Below the pieces are notes generated by a model. The model saw only the letters and a list, made by a program, of their open reading frames with translations. It had not been told where the DNA came from and searched no databases. This document shows, piece by piece, positions 6,574 through 13,070 of a stretch of 20,160 nucleotides of DNA (its first letter is position 1; every line of letters begins with the position of its first letter). A program made the position numbers and the translations under genes. The stretch spans positions 1 through 20,160 of IMG/VR virus record IMGVR_UViG_3300021136_000072; one strand, written 5' to 3'. The stretch comes from a virus.

Positions 6574-7007
6574 TGCCTAGTAAATATGCATCAGGCAAAT
6601 ATGCTATTGCCCAATGTGATAGATGTGGCTTTAGATACAAGTTGATGGATTTAAAGAAAGAAATTATCAAGACAAAACTTTATAATATTAAAGTTTGTCC
6701 TGAATGTTGGGATCCAGATCAGCCACAGTTGAGCTTGGGATTATATCCTGTGAATGATCCTCAGGCGGTGCGTGAGCCTCGCCCAGACGTAAGTTATCAA
6801 GTTGGCGGTACTTATGGGTTAATGACCAATCCATATGACCCAAATGTAAACGCTCTTGATAGTGCAGGCTACTCATCTGATGGCAGTAGGCAGATACAAT
6901 GGGGTTGGAACCCTGTAGGTGGTGCAAGTTATTTTGACAGTTATTTAACTCCAAACTCCTTGCTTCCTGTTATAACAATCGGTACAGTATCAATTACAAC
7001 GACTTAG
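6573..7007 (+). CDS. Zinc-ribbon phage structural-region protein
   Basis: 144 residues. CDRC at residues 15-18 and CPEC at 42-45 form a four-cysteine zinc ribbon with a 23-residue linker (GFRYKLMDLKKEI in between). The ribbon is followed by WDPDQPQLSLGLYPVNDPQA and VREPRPD, a proline-rich block that I recognise as a recurrent pair with this ribbon in podovirus-like genomes. The C-terminal third is low-complexity and beta-prone, ending GTVSITTT. Zinc would stabilise the N-terminal fold; the partner could be DNA or another virion protein. The gene sits between adaptor-region genes, so a connector or head-completion role is likely but not shown. Confidence 0.75.
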   Translation: MPSKYASGKYAIAQCDRCGFRYKLMDLKKEIIKTKLYNIKVCPECWDPDQPQLSLGLYPVNDPQAVREPRPDVSYQVGGTYGLMTNPYDPNVNALDSAGYSSDGSRQIQWGWNPVGGASYFDSYLTPNSLLPVITIGTVSITTT

Positions 7008-7017
7008 GAGTATTAAA

Positions 7018-7242
7018 ATGGATAAAGAAGATATCAAACAAGACAAAAAGCTCATTAAAAAAGCTTTTGGTATGCATGACAAACAAGAACATCATGGCGA
7101 ACATACTGATCTTTCTGGCCTGAAAAAAGGCGGTAAGATTAAAAAGATGGCTAAAGGTGGCGTGACAGGCAAAGAAATGAAAGCTGTCGGCCGCAATATG
7201 GCCCGTGCTATGAATCAAAAATCAAGCTCAAGAGGTCGTTAA
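7018..7242 (+). CDS. Small Lys/Gly-rich protein with GGK repeats
   Basis: 74 residues. The N-terminus MDKEDIKQDKKLIKKAFGMH followed by DKQEHHGEHTDLSGL is a short helical domain I have seen on small proteins of environmental phages. It is followed by KKGGKIKKMAKGG, the same basic GGK-IKKMA-GG module found in the His-rich protein at 3781-4437, then VGRNMARAMNQKSSSRGR. TAGGAG lies 7 bases before the ATG. No catalytic residues are visible; the protein is likely partly disordered and nucleic-acid or phospholipid binding is possible because of its charge. Confidence 0.7.
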   Translation: MDKEDIKQDKKLIKKAFGMHDKQEHHGEHTDLSGLKKGGKIKKMAKGGVTGKEMKAVGRNMARAMNQKSSSRGR

Positions 7243-7243
7243 T

Positions 7244-7558
7244 ATGGCAACCGCAAAGAATGTAAAGCCTACAACCAAGAATAGCCCAAAGGTTACAATT
7301 GGTAAGAATAAATTTGCTGAACCAGCAGATACTTATGCCAATCCGCACACCAATAAAGAAAAGCATATTACTGGCCAAGAAGTGATGGATCGTGGTGAGT
7401 TTGTCCATACCAAATCAGCTAAAGATGCTAAGTTAACAGATCCTGTTAAAAGCGGTGTTTGCTACGCTGAAACCAAAGAAACTAAAACTTCTGGCATAGA
7501 AATGCGTGGCGCAGGCGCAGCAACTAAAGGACGCATGTCCAGAGGCCCAATGGCATGA
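7244..7558 (+). CDS. Small conserved phage protein with basic C-terminal tail
   Basis: 104 residues, charged and low in hydrophobic residues, begun 1 base after the preceding stop with AGAGG upstream. A central segment (HITGQEVMDRGEFVHTKSAK) is followed by DAKLTDPVKSGVCYAETKET and the C-terminal KTSGIEMRGAGAATKG then RMSRGPMA. The last 20 residues are a diverged form of the RGxGAATKGRxxRG tail seen on other small genes. Function unknown. Its stop overlaps the start of the next gene (ATGATGA), linking it to the second adaptor protein. Confidence 0.7.
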   Translation: MATAKNVKPTTKNSPKVTIGKNKFAEPADTYANPHTNKEKHITGQEVMDRGEFVHTKSAKDAKLTDPVKSGVCYAETKETKTSGIEMRGAGAATKGRMSRGPMA

Positions 7559-8484
7559 TGACATACCAGCAGCTGTGGCAAGCGATTCAAGATTACGCTG
7601 AAACCACAGAGTCACTCTTTGTAGCAAATATTCCCCTGTTTGTTCAGGAGGCGGAAGACCGCATCTATAATTCGGTGCAGATTCCTTCCTTACGGAAAAA
7701 TGTTACAGGTAACTTAACTGCTGGTAATCCTTATTTATCGTTGCCAATGGACTATCTATCAACCTATTCATTGGCTATTATTGATAGTAGTGGCAACTAC
7801 AATTACATTTTGAATAAAGATGTAAACTTTTTGCGTCAGTCATTCCCCAATCCAAATACCACTGGAATGCCTTATTGTTACGCCCTTTTTGGGTCACAGT
7901 TGGCTAATATCAATGAATTGTCATTGATTATTGGGCCTACGCCAGATTCCAATTACACGGCAGAATTGCATTATTATTACTATCCGACAACCATTGTTCA
8001 GGGTCAAATTAACATTTGGAATATTGTTAATCCAGGATCTAGCTATGCTGCTGGAACCTACGAAAATATACCGTTGACAGGCGGAACGGGTTCTGGCGCT
8101 ATTGCCACGATTGTTGTTGGAAATACCAGCACGGTGACATCCGTTACCATTACTAATGGCGGTAATTACTATGTTGTTGGCGATCAATTAAGCGCTGCTA
8201 CCACCAATTTGGGCGGTGGTACTGGTACAGGGTTTACCCTTACGGTTACTAGCATATCAAATGCTACAGGCACCAGCTGGCTTGGTGATAACTATGACCC
8301 AGTGCTTTTTTATGGCGCTATGCGTGAAGCGATGCTTTTCCAGCGTCAAGAGGCCGATGTTATTAAATCTTATGAAGAGAAGTACCAAGAGGCTCTTGCA
8401 CAACTCAAACGCCTTGGAGATGGTCTGGAGCGTAATGATGCTTACAGACGTGGTCAAACTAGCCTACCTTATAACAGACTATAA
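7555..8484 (+). CDS. Second adaptor-like connector protein with inserted beta domain
   Basis: 309 residues; two adjacent ATGs (7555 and 7558) are both possible starts. The N-terminus MMTYQQLWQAIQDYAETTES, then IPLFVQEAEDRIYNSVQIPS and a LSLPMDYLSTYSLAIIDS strand, and the C-terminal WLGDNYDPVLFYGAMREAM, Glu/Ala-rich helix and RLGDGLERNDAYRRGQT are typical of phage adaptor (tail-connector) proteins of podoviruses. Residues about 150-238 look like an insertion between PTTIV and TSWLGDN: a glycine-rich beta module with GGTGSGAIATIVV, VTSVTITNGGNYYVVGDQLS and GTGTGFTLTVTSIS. The same module occurs in fibre proteins of other phages. It would project from the connector. Position and family suggest it links the first adaptor to the tail hub. 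Confidence 0.8.
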   Translation: MMTYQQLWQAIQDYAETTESLFVANIPLFVQEAEDRIYNSVQIPSLRKNVTGNLTAGNPYLSLPMDYLSTYSLAIIDSSGNYNYILNKDVNFLRQSFPNPNTTGMPYCYALFGSQLANINELSLIIGPTPDSNYTAELHYYYYPTTIVQGQINIWNIVNPGSSYAAGTYENIPLTGGTGSGAIATIVVGNTSTVTSVTITNGGNYYVVGDQLSAATTNLGGGTGTGFTLTVTSISNATGTSWLGDNYDPVLFYGAMREAMLFQRQEADVIKSYEEKYQEALAQLKRLGDGLERNDAYRRGQTSLPYNRL

Positions 8485-8486
8485 CT

Positions 8487-8945
8487 ATGCCAATCTTCCA
8501 AGCCGCTTGTAATGTGTTCCAGCAAAATTTGCTCAATGGTAATGAGAACTTTACCAACGGCACTTATTACATTGCTTTATACAATGCCAATGCCAATTTG
8601 AACGCCACCACCACGGCCTATACCACAGTAAATGAGGTTACAGGAACGGGTTATACGGCTGGCGGAATACCATTAGTAATATCCCAGACCCCTACGATTA
8701 ATAACCAATACAACACGACTTACGTGTCATTTCAAAACGCAGTTTGGAGTCCTGCTGCGTTTACTTGTAGGGGTGCATTGGTATATAATTACACTACAAA
8801 AGCAGCTTGTTTTGTGTTGAATTTTGGGTCTGATAAGACTTGTAACAACAGCTTTACGGTGACTTTCCCAGCAGCGACTTACTCGTCTGCTATTTTAACG
8901 ATTAGTAGTTATACGGATGCAAACGTAGTCAGTTCAGGCGATTAA
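8487..8945 (+). CDS. Fibre/baseplate-type structural protein (conserved phage family)
   Basis: 152 residues. It begins with a short helix (FQAACNVFQQNLLNGNENFT) and then GTYYIALYNANANLNATTTA with TTVNEVTGTGYTAGGIPLV, followed by VSFQNAVWSPAAFTCRGALV and YNYTTKAACFVLNFGSDKTC. This order (IALY, then EVxGTGYTAGG, then VxW-xxFTxRGAxxYN, then LxFGxD) is a recurrent phage virion-protein family with no established biochemical role. It is nearly all beta. It starts 2 bases after the adaptor gene, opening the series of fibre-type genes. Confidence 0.7.
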   Translation: MPIFQAACNVFQQNLLNGNENFTNGTYYIALYNANANLNATTTAYTTVNEVTGTGYTAGGIPLVISQTPTINNQYNTTYVSFQNAVWSPAAFTCRGALVYNYTTKAACFVLNFGSDKTCNNSFTVTFPAATYSSAILTISSYTDANVVSSGD

Positions 8946-8954
8946 GGAGATTTC

Positions 8955-9557
8955 ATGACTAAAGAATTATCAAATTTTGGCGATCAAGCCGTGGCAACAT
9001 TACAAGCTAATGCTGTTATCCCAGAAGGTATGGGCGTAGAAGGTTACTACCATGTAGAGTGCCGTGATGCAAATGGCAATCTTAAATGGACAGATGACCT
9101 TCCTAACCTGGTTGTTGCCGTAGGTAAACAGCTAATGCTCAATACCTTATTGACAACATCTGGCACATATACCACTGTTGGACCATTTTTAGGTTTGATT
9201 TCTAATAGCTTTACTGCTTCAGCATCAGACACAATGGCTTCCCATACATGGACAGAGTTTACTAACTACACGGTTAGTGGTTCAGCAGTTCGTGGTACAG
9301 CCGTATTTGGCGCAGCAACCTCTACTGGTTCTACACCATCTAACGTAACTTCATCTACCGCTACTGCTATTACATACACTATTACTGGTGCTGGTGGTAC
9401 TATTTATGGTTGCTTCTTGGTAACTGGTACTAGCGCTGTAAGCACACAAAGCTCAACAGCTGGTGTTTTATACAGTGAAGGATTGTTTAGTACAGCTAAA
9501 ACAACTACATCTGGTGATACAGTTTCGGTAACATATTCGACTACTGCTACTAGCTAA
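8955..9557 (+). CDS. Putative tail/fibre structural protein
   Basis: 200 residues. The N-terminal part contains GVEGYYHVECRDANGNLKWT and LPNLVVAVGKQLMLNTLL, a pattern I recognise from phage virion proteins in which a short beta hairpin (V-E-x-x-D-A-N-G-x-x-K-W) precedes a conserved N-x-V-x-x-x-G-K-x-x-(L) helix. The remainder is Thr/Ser/Ala/Gly-rich beta sequence, including YTITGAGGTIYGCFLVTGTS. AAGGAG at 8944-8949 gives a strong start. Likely part of the tail tip or a fibre base; specific role unknown. Confidence 0.65.
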   Translation: MTKELSNFGDQAVATLQANAVIPEGMGVEGYYHVECRDANGNLKWTDDLPNLVVAVGKQLMLNTLLTTSGTYTTVGPFLGLISNSFTASASDTMASHTWTEFTNYTVSGSAVRGTAVFGAATSTGSTPSNVTSSTATAITYTITGAGGTIYGCFLVTGTSAVSTQSSTAGVLYSEGLFSTAKTTTSGDTVSVTYSTTATS

Positions 9558-9567
9558 GGAGCTTTAA

Positions 9568-10275
9568 ATGGCTCTAGTGATAGCGGATCGTGTCCAGCAG
9601 CAGGGATCGGCCAATACTACTGTTAGTTTTACGCTCAGTTCGGGCGTAACAGGGTATCAATCGTTCTCTGTTATTGGTAACGGCAATACAACTTACTATT
9701 CTGCAACCGATGCTTCTGGTAACTGGGAGGTCGGTGTTGGAACCTATTCAACCACTGGACCAACATTAACTCGTACTACCATTATCTCCTCTTCCAATTC
9801 GGGAAGTGCTGTATCTACATTTGGTAACCCAGTAAACGTATTTGTTACTTATCCATCCGAAGACGCTGTATACGCAAACGGCACAGTATTAGTTGCTCCT
9901 AGTGGCGCATTACTACCAACCGCTAACGGTGGTACAGGAACATCAGGCTTAAGCGGATACGTTTACGGCAATGGTGGTTCTGCTATGACGGCTAGCACCA
10001 CAATCCCTACTAGCGCTTTATCTGGCACTGTACCAATCGCTAATGGCGGAACAGGTCAAATTACAGCTAGCGCAGCATTTAACGCATTATCACCAATTAC
10101 TACAACTGGTGATTTAATCATTGGTAACGGCACAAACAGCGCAACACGTCTTGGTATTGGCACTAGTGGATATGTTTTAACCTCTAATGGTACAACAGCT
10201 TCTTGGCAGACACTTCCTGCATCGGGCGTAACTAAAGCACAAAGTATTGCTTATGCCATGACCTTGGGCTTCTGA
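9568..10275 (+). CDS. Tail fibre protein with GGTG motifs
   Basis: 235 residues. The N-terminal ~100 residues (ALVIADRVQQQGSANTTVSF, then GYQSFSVIGNGNTTYYSATD, GNWEVGVGTYSTTGPTLTRT and VNVFVTYPSEDAVY) are a familiar anchoring domain of short phage tail fibres. It is followed by fibre-shaft motifs: TANGGTGTSGLSG, then IANGGTGQITASAAFNALSP, GDLIIGNGTNSATRLGIGTS and GYVLTSNGTTASWQT. The GGTG-containing repeat is common in collagen-free trimeric shafts. It ends VTKAQSIAYAMTLGF with no receptor-binding tip, so it may be a base or adaptor fibre to which other tip proteins attach. AAGGAGC precedes the ATG. Confidence 0.8.
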   Translation: MALVIADRVQQQGSANTTVSFTLSSGVTGYQSFSVIGNGNTTYYSATDASGNWEVGVGTYSTTGPTLTRTTIISSSNSGSAVSTFGNPVNVFVTYPSEDAVYANGTVLVAPSGALLPTANGGTGTSGLSGYVYGNGGSAMTASTTIPTSALSGTVPIANGGTGQITASAAFNALSPITTTGDLIIGNGTNSATRLGIGTSGYVLTSNGTTASWQTLPASGVTKAQSIAYAMTLGF

Positions 10276-10296
10276 AAATTTAAAGGAAAATAAATC

Positions 10297-10701
10297 ATGG
10301 CAAACCCAAACATTGCAGCACTAACCTCTATATATGGCAACACGGCTTATGTGGTTCCATCGACAACGGCAGCTACTGCTACATGGACTTATAACGGCTC
10401 AACATCACTCACTGGCTTAACACCAGCGTCTGGCACCGTTAATAAAATTACTGGATTGATTGTGTCTAACACAACTGCTTCAGCTGCTTATGCAACTGTT
10501 GGTGTGGGCAACAACGCCACGTTCGGCTCTGCTACAGTGATTGGCTACTTGGCTTATCAGATCTCTGTACCAGCCAACGCTTCTTTGATCGTGGTTGATA
10601 AAACCACTGATCTGTATATCACGGAGAATCAATCTGTTGGTGTGACTTCTGGTACAGCTTCTGCGCTGACCTACACAGCAATTTTTGAGGCAATCTCATA
10701 A
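10297..10701 (+). CDS. Putative virion-associated beta protein
   Basis: 134 residues, Thr/Ala/Ser-rich and beta-prone, with AAAGGA upstream of the ATG. Segments ITGLIVSNTTASAAYATVGV and SVPANASLIVVDKTTDLYI followed by ITENQSVGVTSGTASALTYT match small phage virion proteins found beside fibres (a short jelly-roll-like arrangement is plausible). No catalytic motif is seen. It ends directly before the RCC1 series; its stop codon lies in the left arm of an inverted repeat whose right arm contains the start of the next gene. Confidence 0.6.
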   Translation: MANPNIAALTSIYGNTAYVVPSTTAATATWTYNGSTSLTGLTPASGTVNKITGLIVSNTTASAAYATVGVGNNATFGSATVIGYLAYQISVPANASLIVVDKTTDLYITENQSVGVTSGTASALTYTAIFEAIS

Positions 10702-10712
10702 TTTATTATGAG
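10695..10712 (+). promoter_or_regulatory. Inverted repeat spanning a stop and a start codon
   Basis: CTCATAA (10695-10701) and TTATGAG (10706-10712) are perfect inverted copies separated by TTTA. The left arm carries the stop of the upstream gene and the right arm the ATG of the first RCC1 gene, which has no properly spaced Shine-Dalgarno. In mRNA the start codon could be held in a weak 7-bp hairpin that a ribosome ending the upstream gene would open, giving translational coupling. The stem is AT-rich, so its stability is uncertain. Confidence 0.4.
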
Positions 10713-11844
10713 TGAAAGATATGTAGGTGCTTGGCTTACTGATGGCGGATTTAATCCGCTGACTGCGCCTACGCCTAGTTACACATATAATTTATACGCT
10801 TGGGGGGATAATTCTCAAGGTCAATCAGGTCTTGGAAATACAACAACATATTCATCACCTAAACAAGTTGGCTTTTTAGCCAATTGGTTAAGTGTTTCTA
10901 GTGGCATGTATTTTACAATGGCAATTAAAACAGACGGCACACTTTGGACTTGTGGATACAATACTGTTGGCCAACTAGGACTTGGAAACACAACTAATTA
11001 CTCTTCACCCAAACAAGTAGGCGCATTAACAAATTGGCTAAACGGTTCTTGTGGAACCAATTATTGTGCGGCAATAAAAACTGATAACACCCTTTGGACA
11101 TGGGGTGGCAATACCACTTTTGGGCAACTAGGTTTAGGAAATAGAACAAGCTATTCCTCACCAAAACAAGTTGGATTACTGACTAATTGGTTGATTGTTT
11201 CATGCGGTCAGTATCATACAATGTCTATTAAAACTAACGGAACATTATGGGCTTGGGGAAGAAGTGACTCTGGTCAGTTAGGGTTAAATAACGGAACATA
11301 TTATTCTTCTCCTAAACAAGTTGGATCTCTTACTAACTGGGCAAATATTGTTTGCGGAACTGGTTGTTCTATCGCTATAAAAACAGATGGGACATTATGG
11401 GGTTGGGGAATAAATACAAGTGGTCAATTGGGTATAGGCACTTATACCAATATTTCTAGTCCACAACAAATTGGCGCTTTAGCAACTTGGTCAAAAATAG
11501 CCACAGCAAGTGTAAGCACTTTTGCAATTAAAACCAATGGCTCTTTGTGGGGTTGGGGGTCAAGCAACTATGGACAATTAGGCATCAACAACACAACAAA
11601 TTATTCATCTCCAAAACAAATTGGATCTTTAACGACTTGGAACACTGTCACAGGGTTAAGATATTCTACTTTAGCAATAAAAACTGACGGAACCCTATGG
11701 TCTTGGGGCCAAAATAGTACCGGTCAATTAGGAATAGGAAATACAACAGCATATTCATCTCCAAAACAAGTGGGACTTTTAACTACATGGGCTGTGCTAC
11801 CTAAAGGTACACAAACAACTTCAGCTTTTGGATTAGCTTACTAA
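10708..11844 (+). CDS. RCC1-type seven-bladed beta-propeller protein A
   Basis: 378 residues: a ~28-residue leader (SERYVGAWLTDGGFNPLTAP) then seven repeats of about 50 residues. Each repeat has the form LW-x-WG-x-N-x-x-GQLG-x-x-N-x-T-x-YSSPKQVG-x-L-x-x-W, then a variable ~10-residue segment and A-IKTDGT. This is the RCC1 repeat, and seven copies make one full propeller. The last strand (TSAFGLAY) would pair with the first to close the ring. Eukaryotic RCC1 binds Ran and chromatin, but nothing here implies that; propellers often mediate protein or glycan binding. With its position among fibre genes, a virion tip or receptor-binding protein is the best inference. No signal peptide and no clear Shine-Dalgarno are present. 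Confidence 0.85.
   Translation: MSERYVGAWLTDGGFNPLTAPTPSYTYNLYAWGDNSQGQSGLGNTTTYSSPKQVGFLANWLSVSSGMYFTMAIKTDGTLWTCGYNTVGQLGLGNTTNYSSPKQVGALTNWLNGSCGTNYCAAIKTDNTLWTWGGNTTFGQLGLGNRTSYSSPKQVGLLTNWLIVSCGQYHTMSIKTNGTLWAWGRSDSGQLGLNNGTYYSSPKQVGSLTNWANIVCGTGCSIAIKTDGTLWGWGINTSGQLGIGTYTNISSPQQIGALATWSKIATASVSTFAIKTNGSLWGWGSSNYGQLGINNTTNYSSPKQIGSLTTWNTVTGLRYSTLAIKTDGTLWSWGQNSTGQLGIGNTTAYSSPKQVGLLTTWAVLPKGTQTTSAFGLAY
10792..11844 (+). repeat. Seven RCC1 repeats in protein A
   Basis: Seven tandem units of roughly 150 bases. The invariant core (WG-x-x-x-x-GQLG and SSPKQ) is also repetitive at DNA level (CCAAAACAAGTTGG-like segments), while the segment between blades varies in sequence and slightly in length. 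Confidence 0.85.
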
Positions 11845-11845
11845 T

Positions 11846-13009
11846 ATGCCAATAACCTACCCCTACATCCAATACGGTGGCATCTGGACAACAAGCCAAG
11901 CCACTGATGCCGTTGCCTCTGGCACTTGGGCTGTTCCACCTACGCCTAAGTTATATGCTTGGGGCCAAAATAATTATGGACAATTAGGATTAGGAAGCAC
12001 AACAGCTTACTCTTCTCCTAAACAAGTTGGCACATTAACCACGTGGCTAACCGTATCTAGCGGTCTTTATTTTGCTGCAGCTATTAAATCCGATGGCACT
12101 CTTTGGATGTGGGGAAGAAATAATCAAGGGCAGTTAGGATTAGGAAATACAACATCCTACTCATCTCCAAAACAGGTTGGAGCGTTAACGAATTGGTCAA
12201 AAATATCAACTGAATTTAGTAGTGCAGCCACACCATTTACTGTAGCAATTAAAACTGATGGAACACTTTGGTCCTGGGGGTACAATGCTCAAGGCCAACT
12301 TGGCCTTGGAAATCAGACTTATTATTCATCGCCTAAACAAATAGGCGTGTTAACAAACTGGTTAACTTTATCTAATCAATATAATCACGTAATCTCTGTT
12401 AAAACCGATGGTACTTTATGGGGTTGGGGTGGTAATGCCCAAGGACAACTTGGGCTTAATAATCGGACCAATTATTCATCTCCTAAACAAATTGGAGCCT
12501 TAAATAATTGGTCTGTCGCTACAGCAGCAACAAATGCTACTTTAGCTATTCAAACCAACGGAACTTTATGGGCTTGGGGTTTTAGTTCGTTTGGGCAATT
12601 AGGAAGAGGTGGAAATGGAAAATATTCTTCTCCAGTACAAGTGGGTTCCCTTACTAATTGGCTAAACATAACTAGCAGTAGATATAGTATGCTGGCAACA
12701 AAAACCGATGGTACTCTATGGTCTTGGGGATTTAACAGTTTTGGACAATTAGGTTTGGGTAATACAACAAACTATTCATCTCCAAAGCAAGTTGGGTCTT
12801 TAACCAATTGGTCAACAATAAGTGGCGGAAGATATGTATTTGCTAGTATTAAACCAGACGGCACTCTTTGGATGTGGGGAAATAATACTCAAGGTCAATT
12901 AGGCTTTGGAAACACAACATATTATTCATCGCCAAAACAAGTTGGATCTTTAACTTCTTGGTTAAATATTTCAGCAAATTATGGCACTTTAGGCATTGCA
13001 AAAACATAA
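11846..13009 (+). CDS. RCC1-type seven-bladed beta-propeller protein B
   Basis: 387 residues, a paralogue of the preceding protein. The leader differs (MPITYPYIQYGGIWTTSQAT, then GTWAVPPTPKLYAWG) and is followed by seven RCC1 repeats, again one complete ring. Blade 5 is the most diverged (FGQLGRGGNGKYSSPVQVG), while the other six keep YSSPKQ-(V/I)-G. The protein closes with a TLGIAKT strand. No transmembrane segment or secretion signal is visible. It starts 1 base after protein A without a convincing ribosome binding site, so coupled translation is likely. A 61-base spacer with a promoter-like site follows. It is a candidate receptor-binding or fibre-tip protein, inferred from location. Confidence 0.85.
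   Translation: MPITYPYIQYGGIWTTSQATDAVASGTWAVPPTPKLYAWGQNNYGQLGLGSTTAYSSPKQVGTLTTWLTVSSGLYFAAAIKSDGTLWMWGRNNQGQLGLGNTTSYSSPKQVGALTNWSKISTEFSSAATPFTVAIKTDGTLWSWGYNAQGQLGLGNQTYYSSPKQIGVLTNWLTLSNQYNHVISVKTDGTLWGWGGNAQGQLGLNNRTNYSSPKQIGALNNWSVATAATNATLAIQTNGTLWAWGFSSFGQLGRGGNGKYSSPVQVGSLTNWLNITSSRYSMLATKTDGTLWSWGFNSFGQLGLGNTTNYSSPKQVGSLTNWSTISGGRYVFASIKPDGTLWMWGNNTQGQLGFGNTTYYSSPKQVGSLTSWLNISANYGTLGIAKT
11951..13009 (+). repeat. Seven RCC1 repeats in protein B
   Basis: Seven tandem ~150-base units. A 26-base stretch at 12143-12168 is identical to 15662-15687 in protein C, showing recent shared ancestry or exchange between the separated paralogues. Confidence 0.85.
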
Positions 13010-13017
13010 TGCATACC

Positions 13018-13044
13018 TTGTTCGTACTCATTTTTGTGTATACT
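13018..13044 (+). promoter_or_regulatory. Candidate promoter before the sulfotransferase fusion gene
   Basis: TTGTTC at 13018-13023 and TATACT at 13039-13044 resemble -35 and -10 boxes, with a short 15-base spacer. They lie in a 61-base non-coding gap, unusual in this tightly packed region, and are followed by AAGAGGAGG (13054-13062), a strong ribosome binding site 8 bases before the ATG at 13071. The -10 box is good; the -35 box is poor. Confidence 0.4.
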
Positions 13045-13070
13045 AATCCCCCCAAGAGGAGGATATACCC

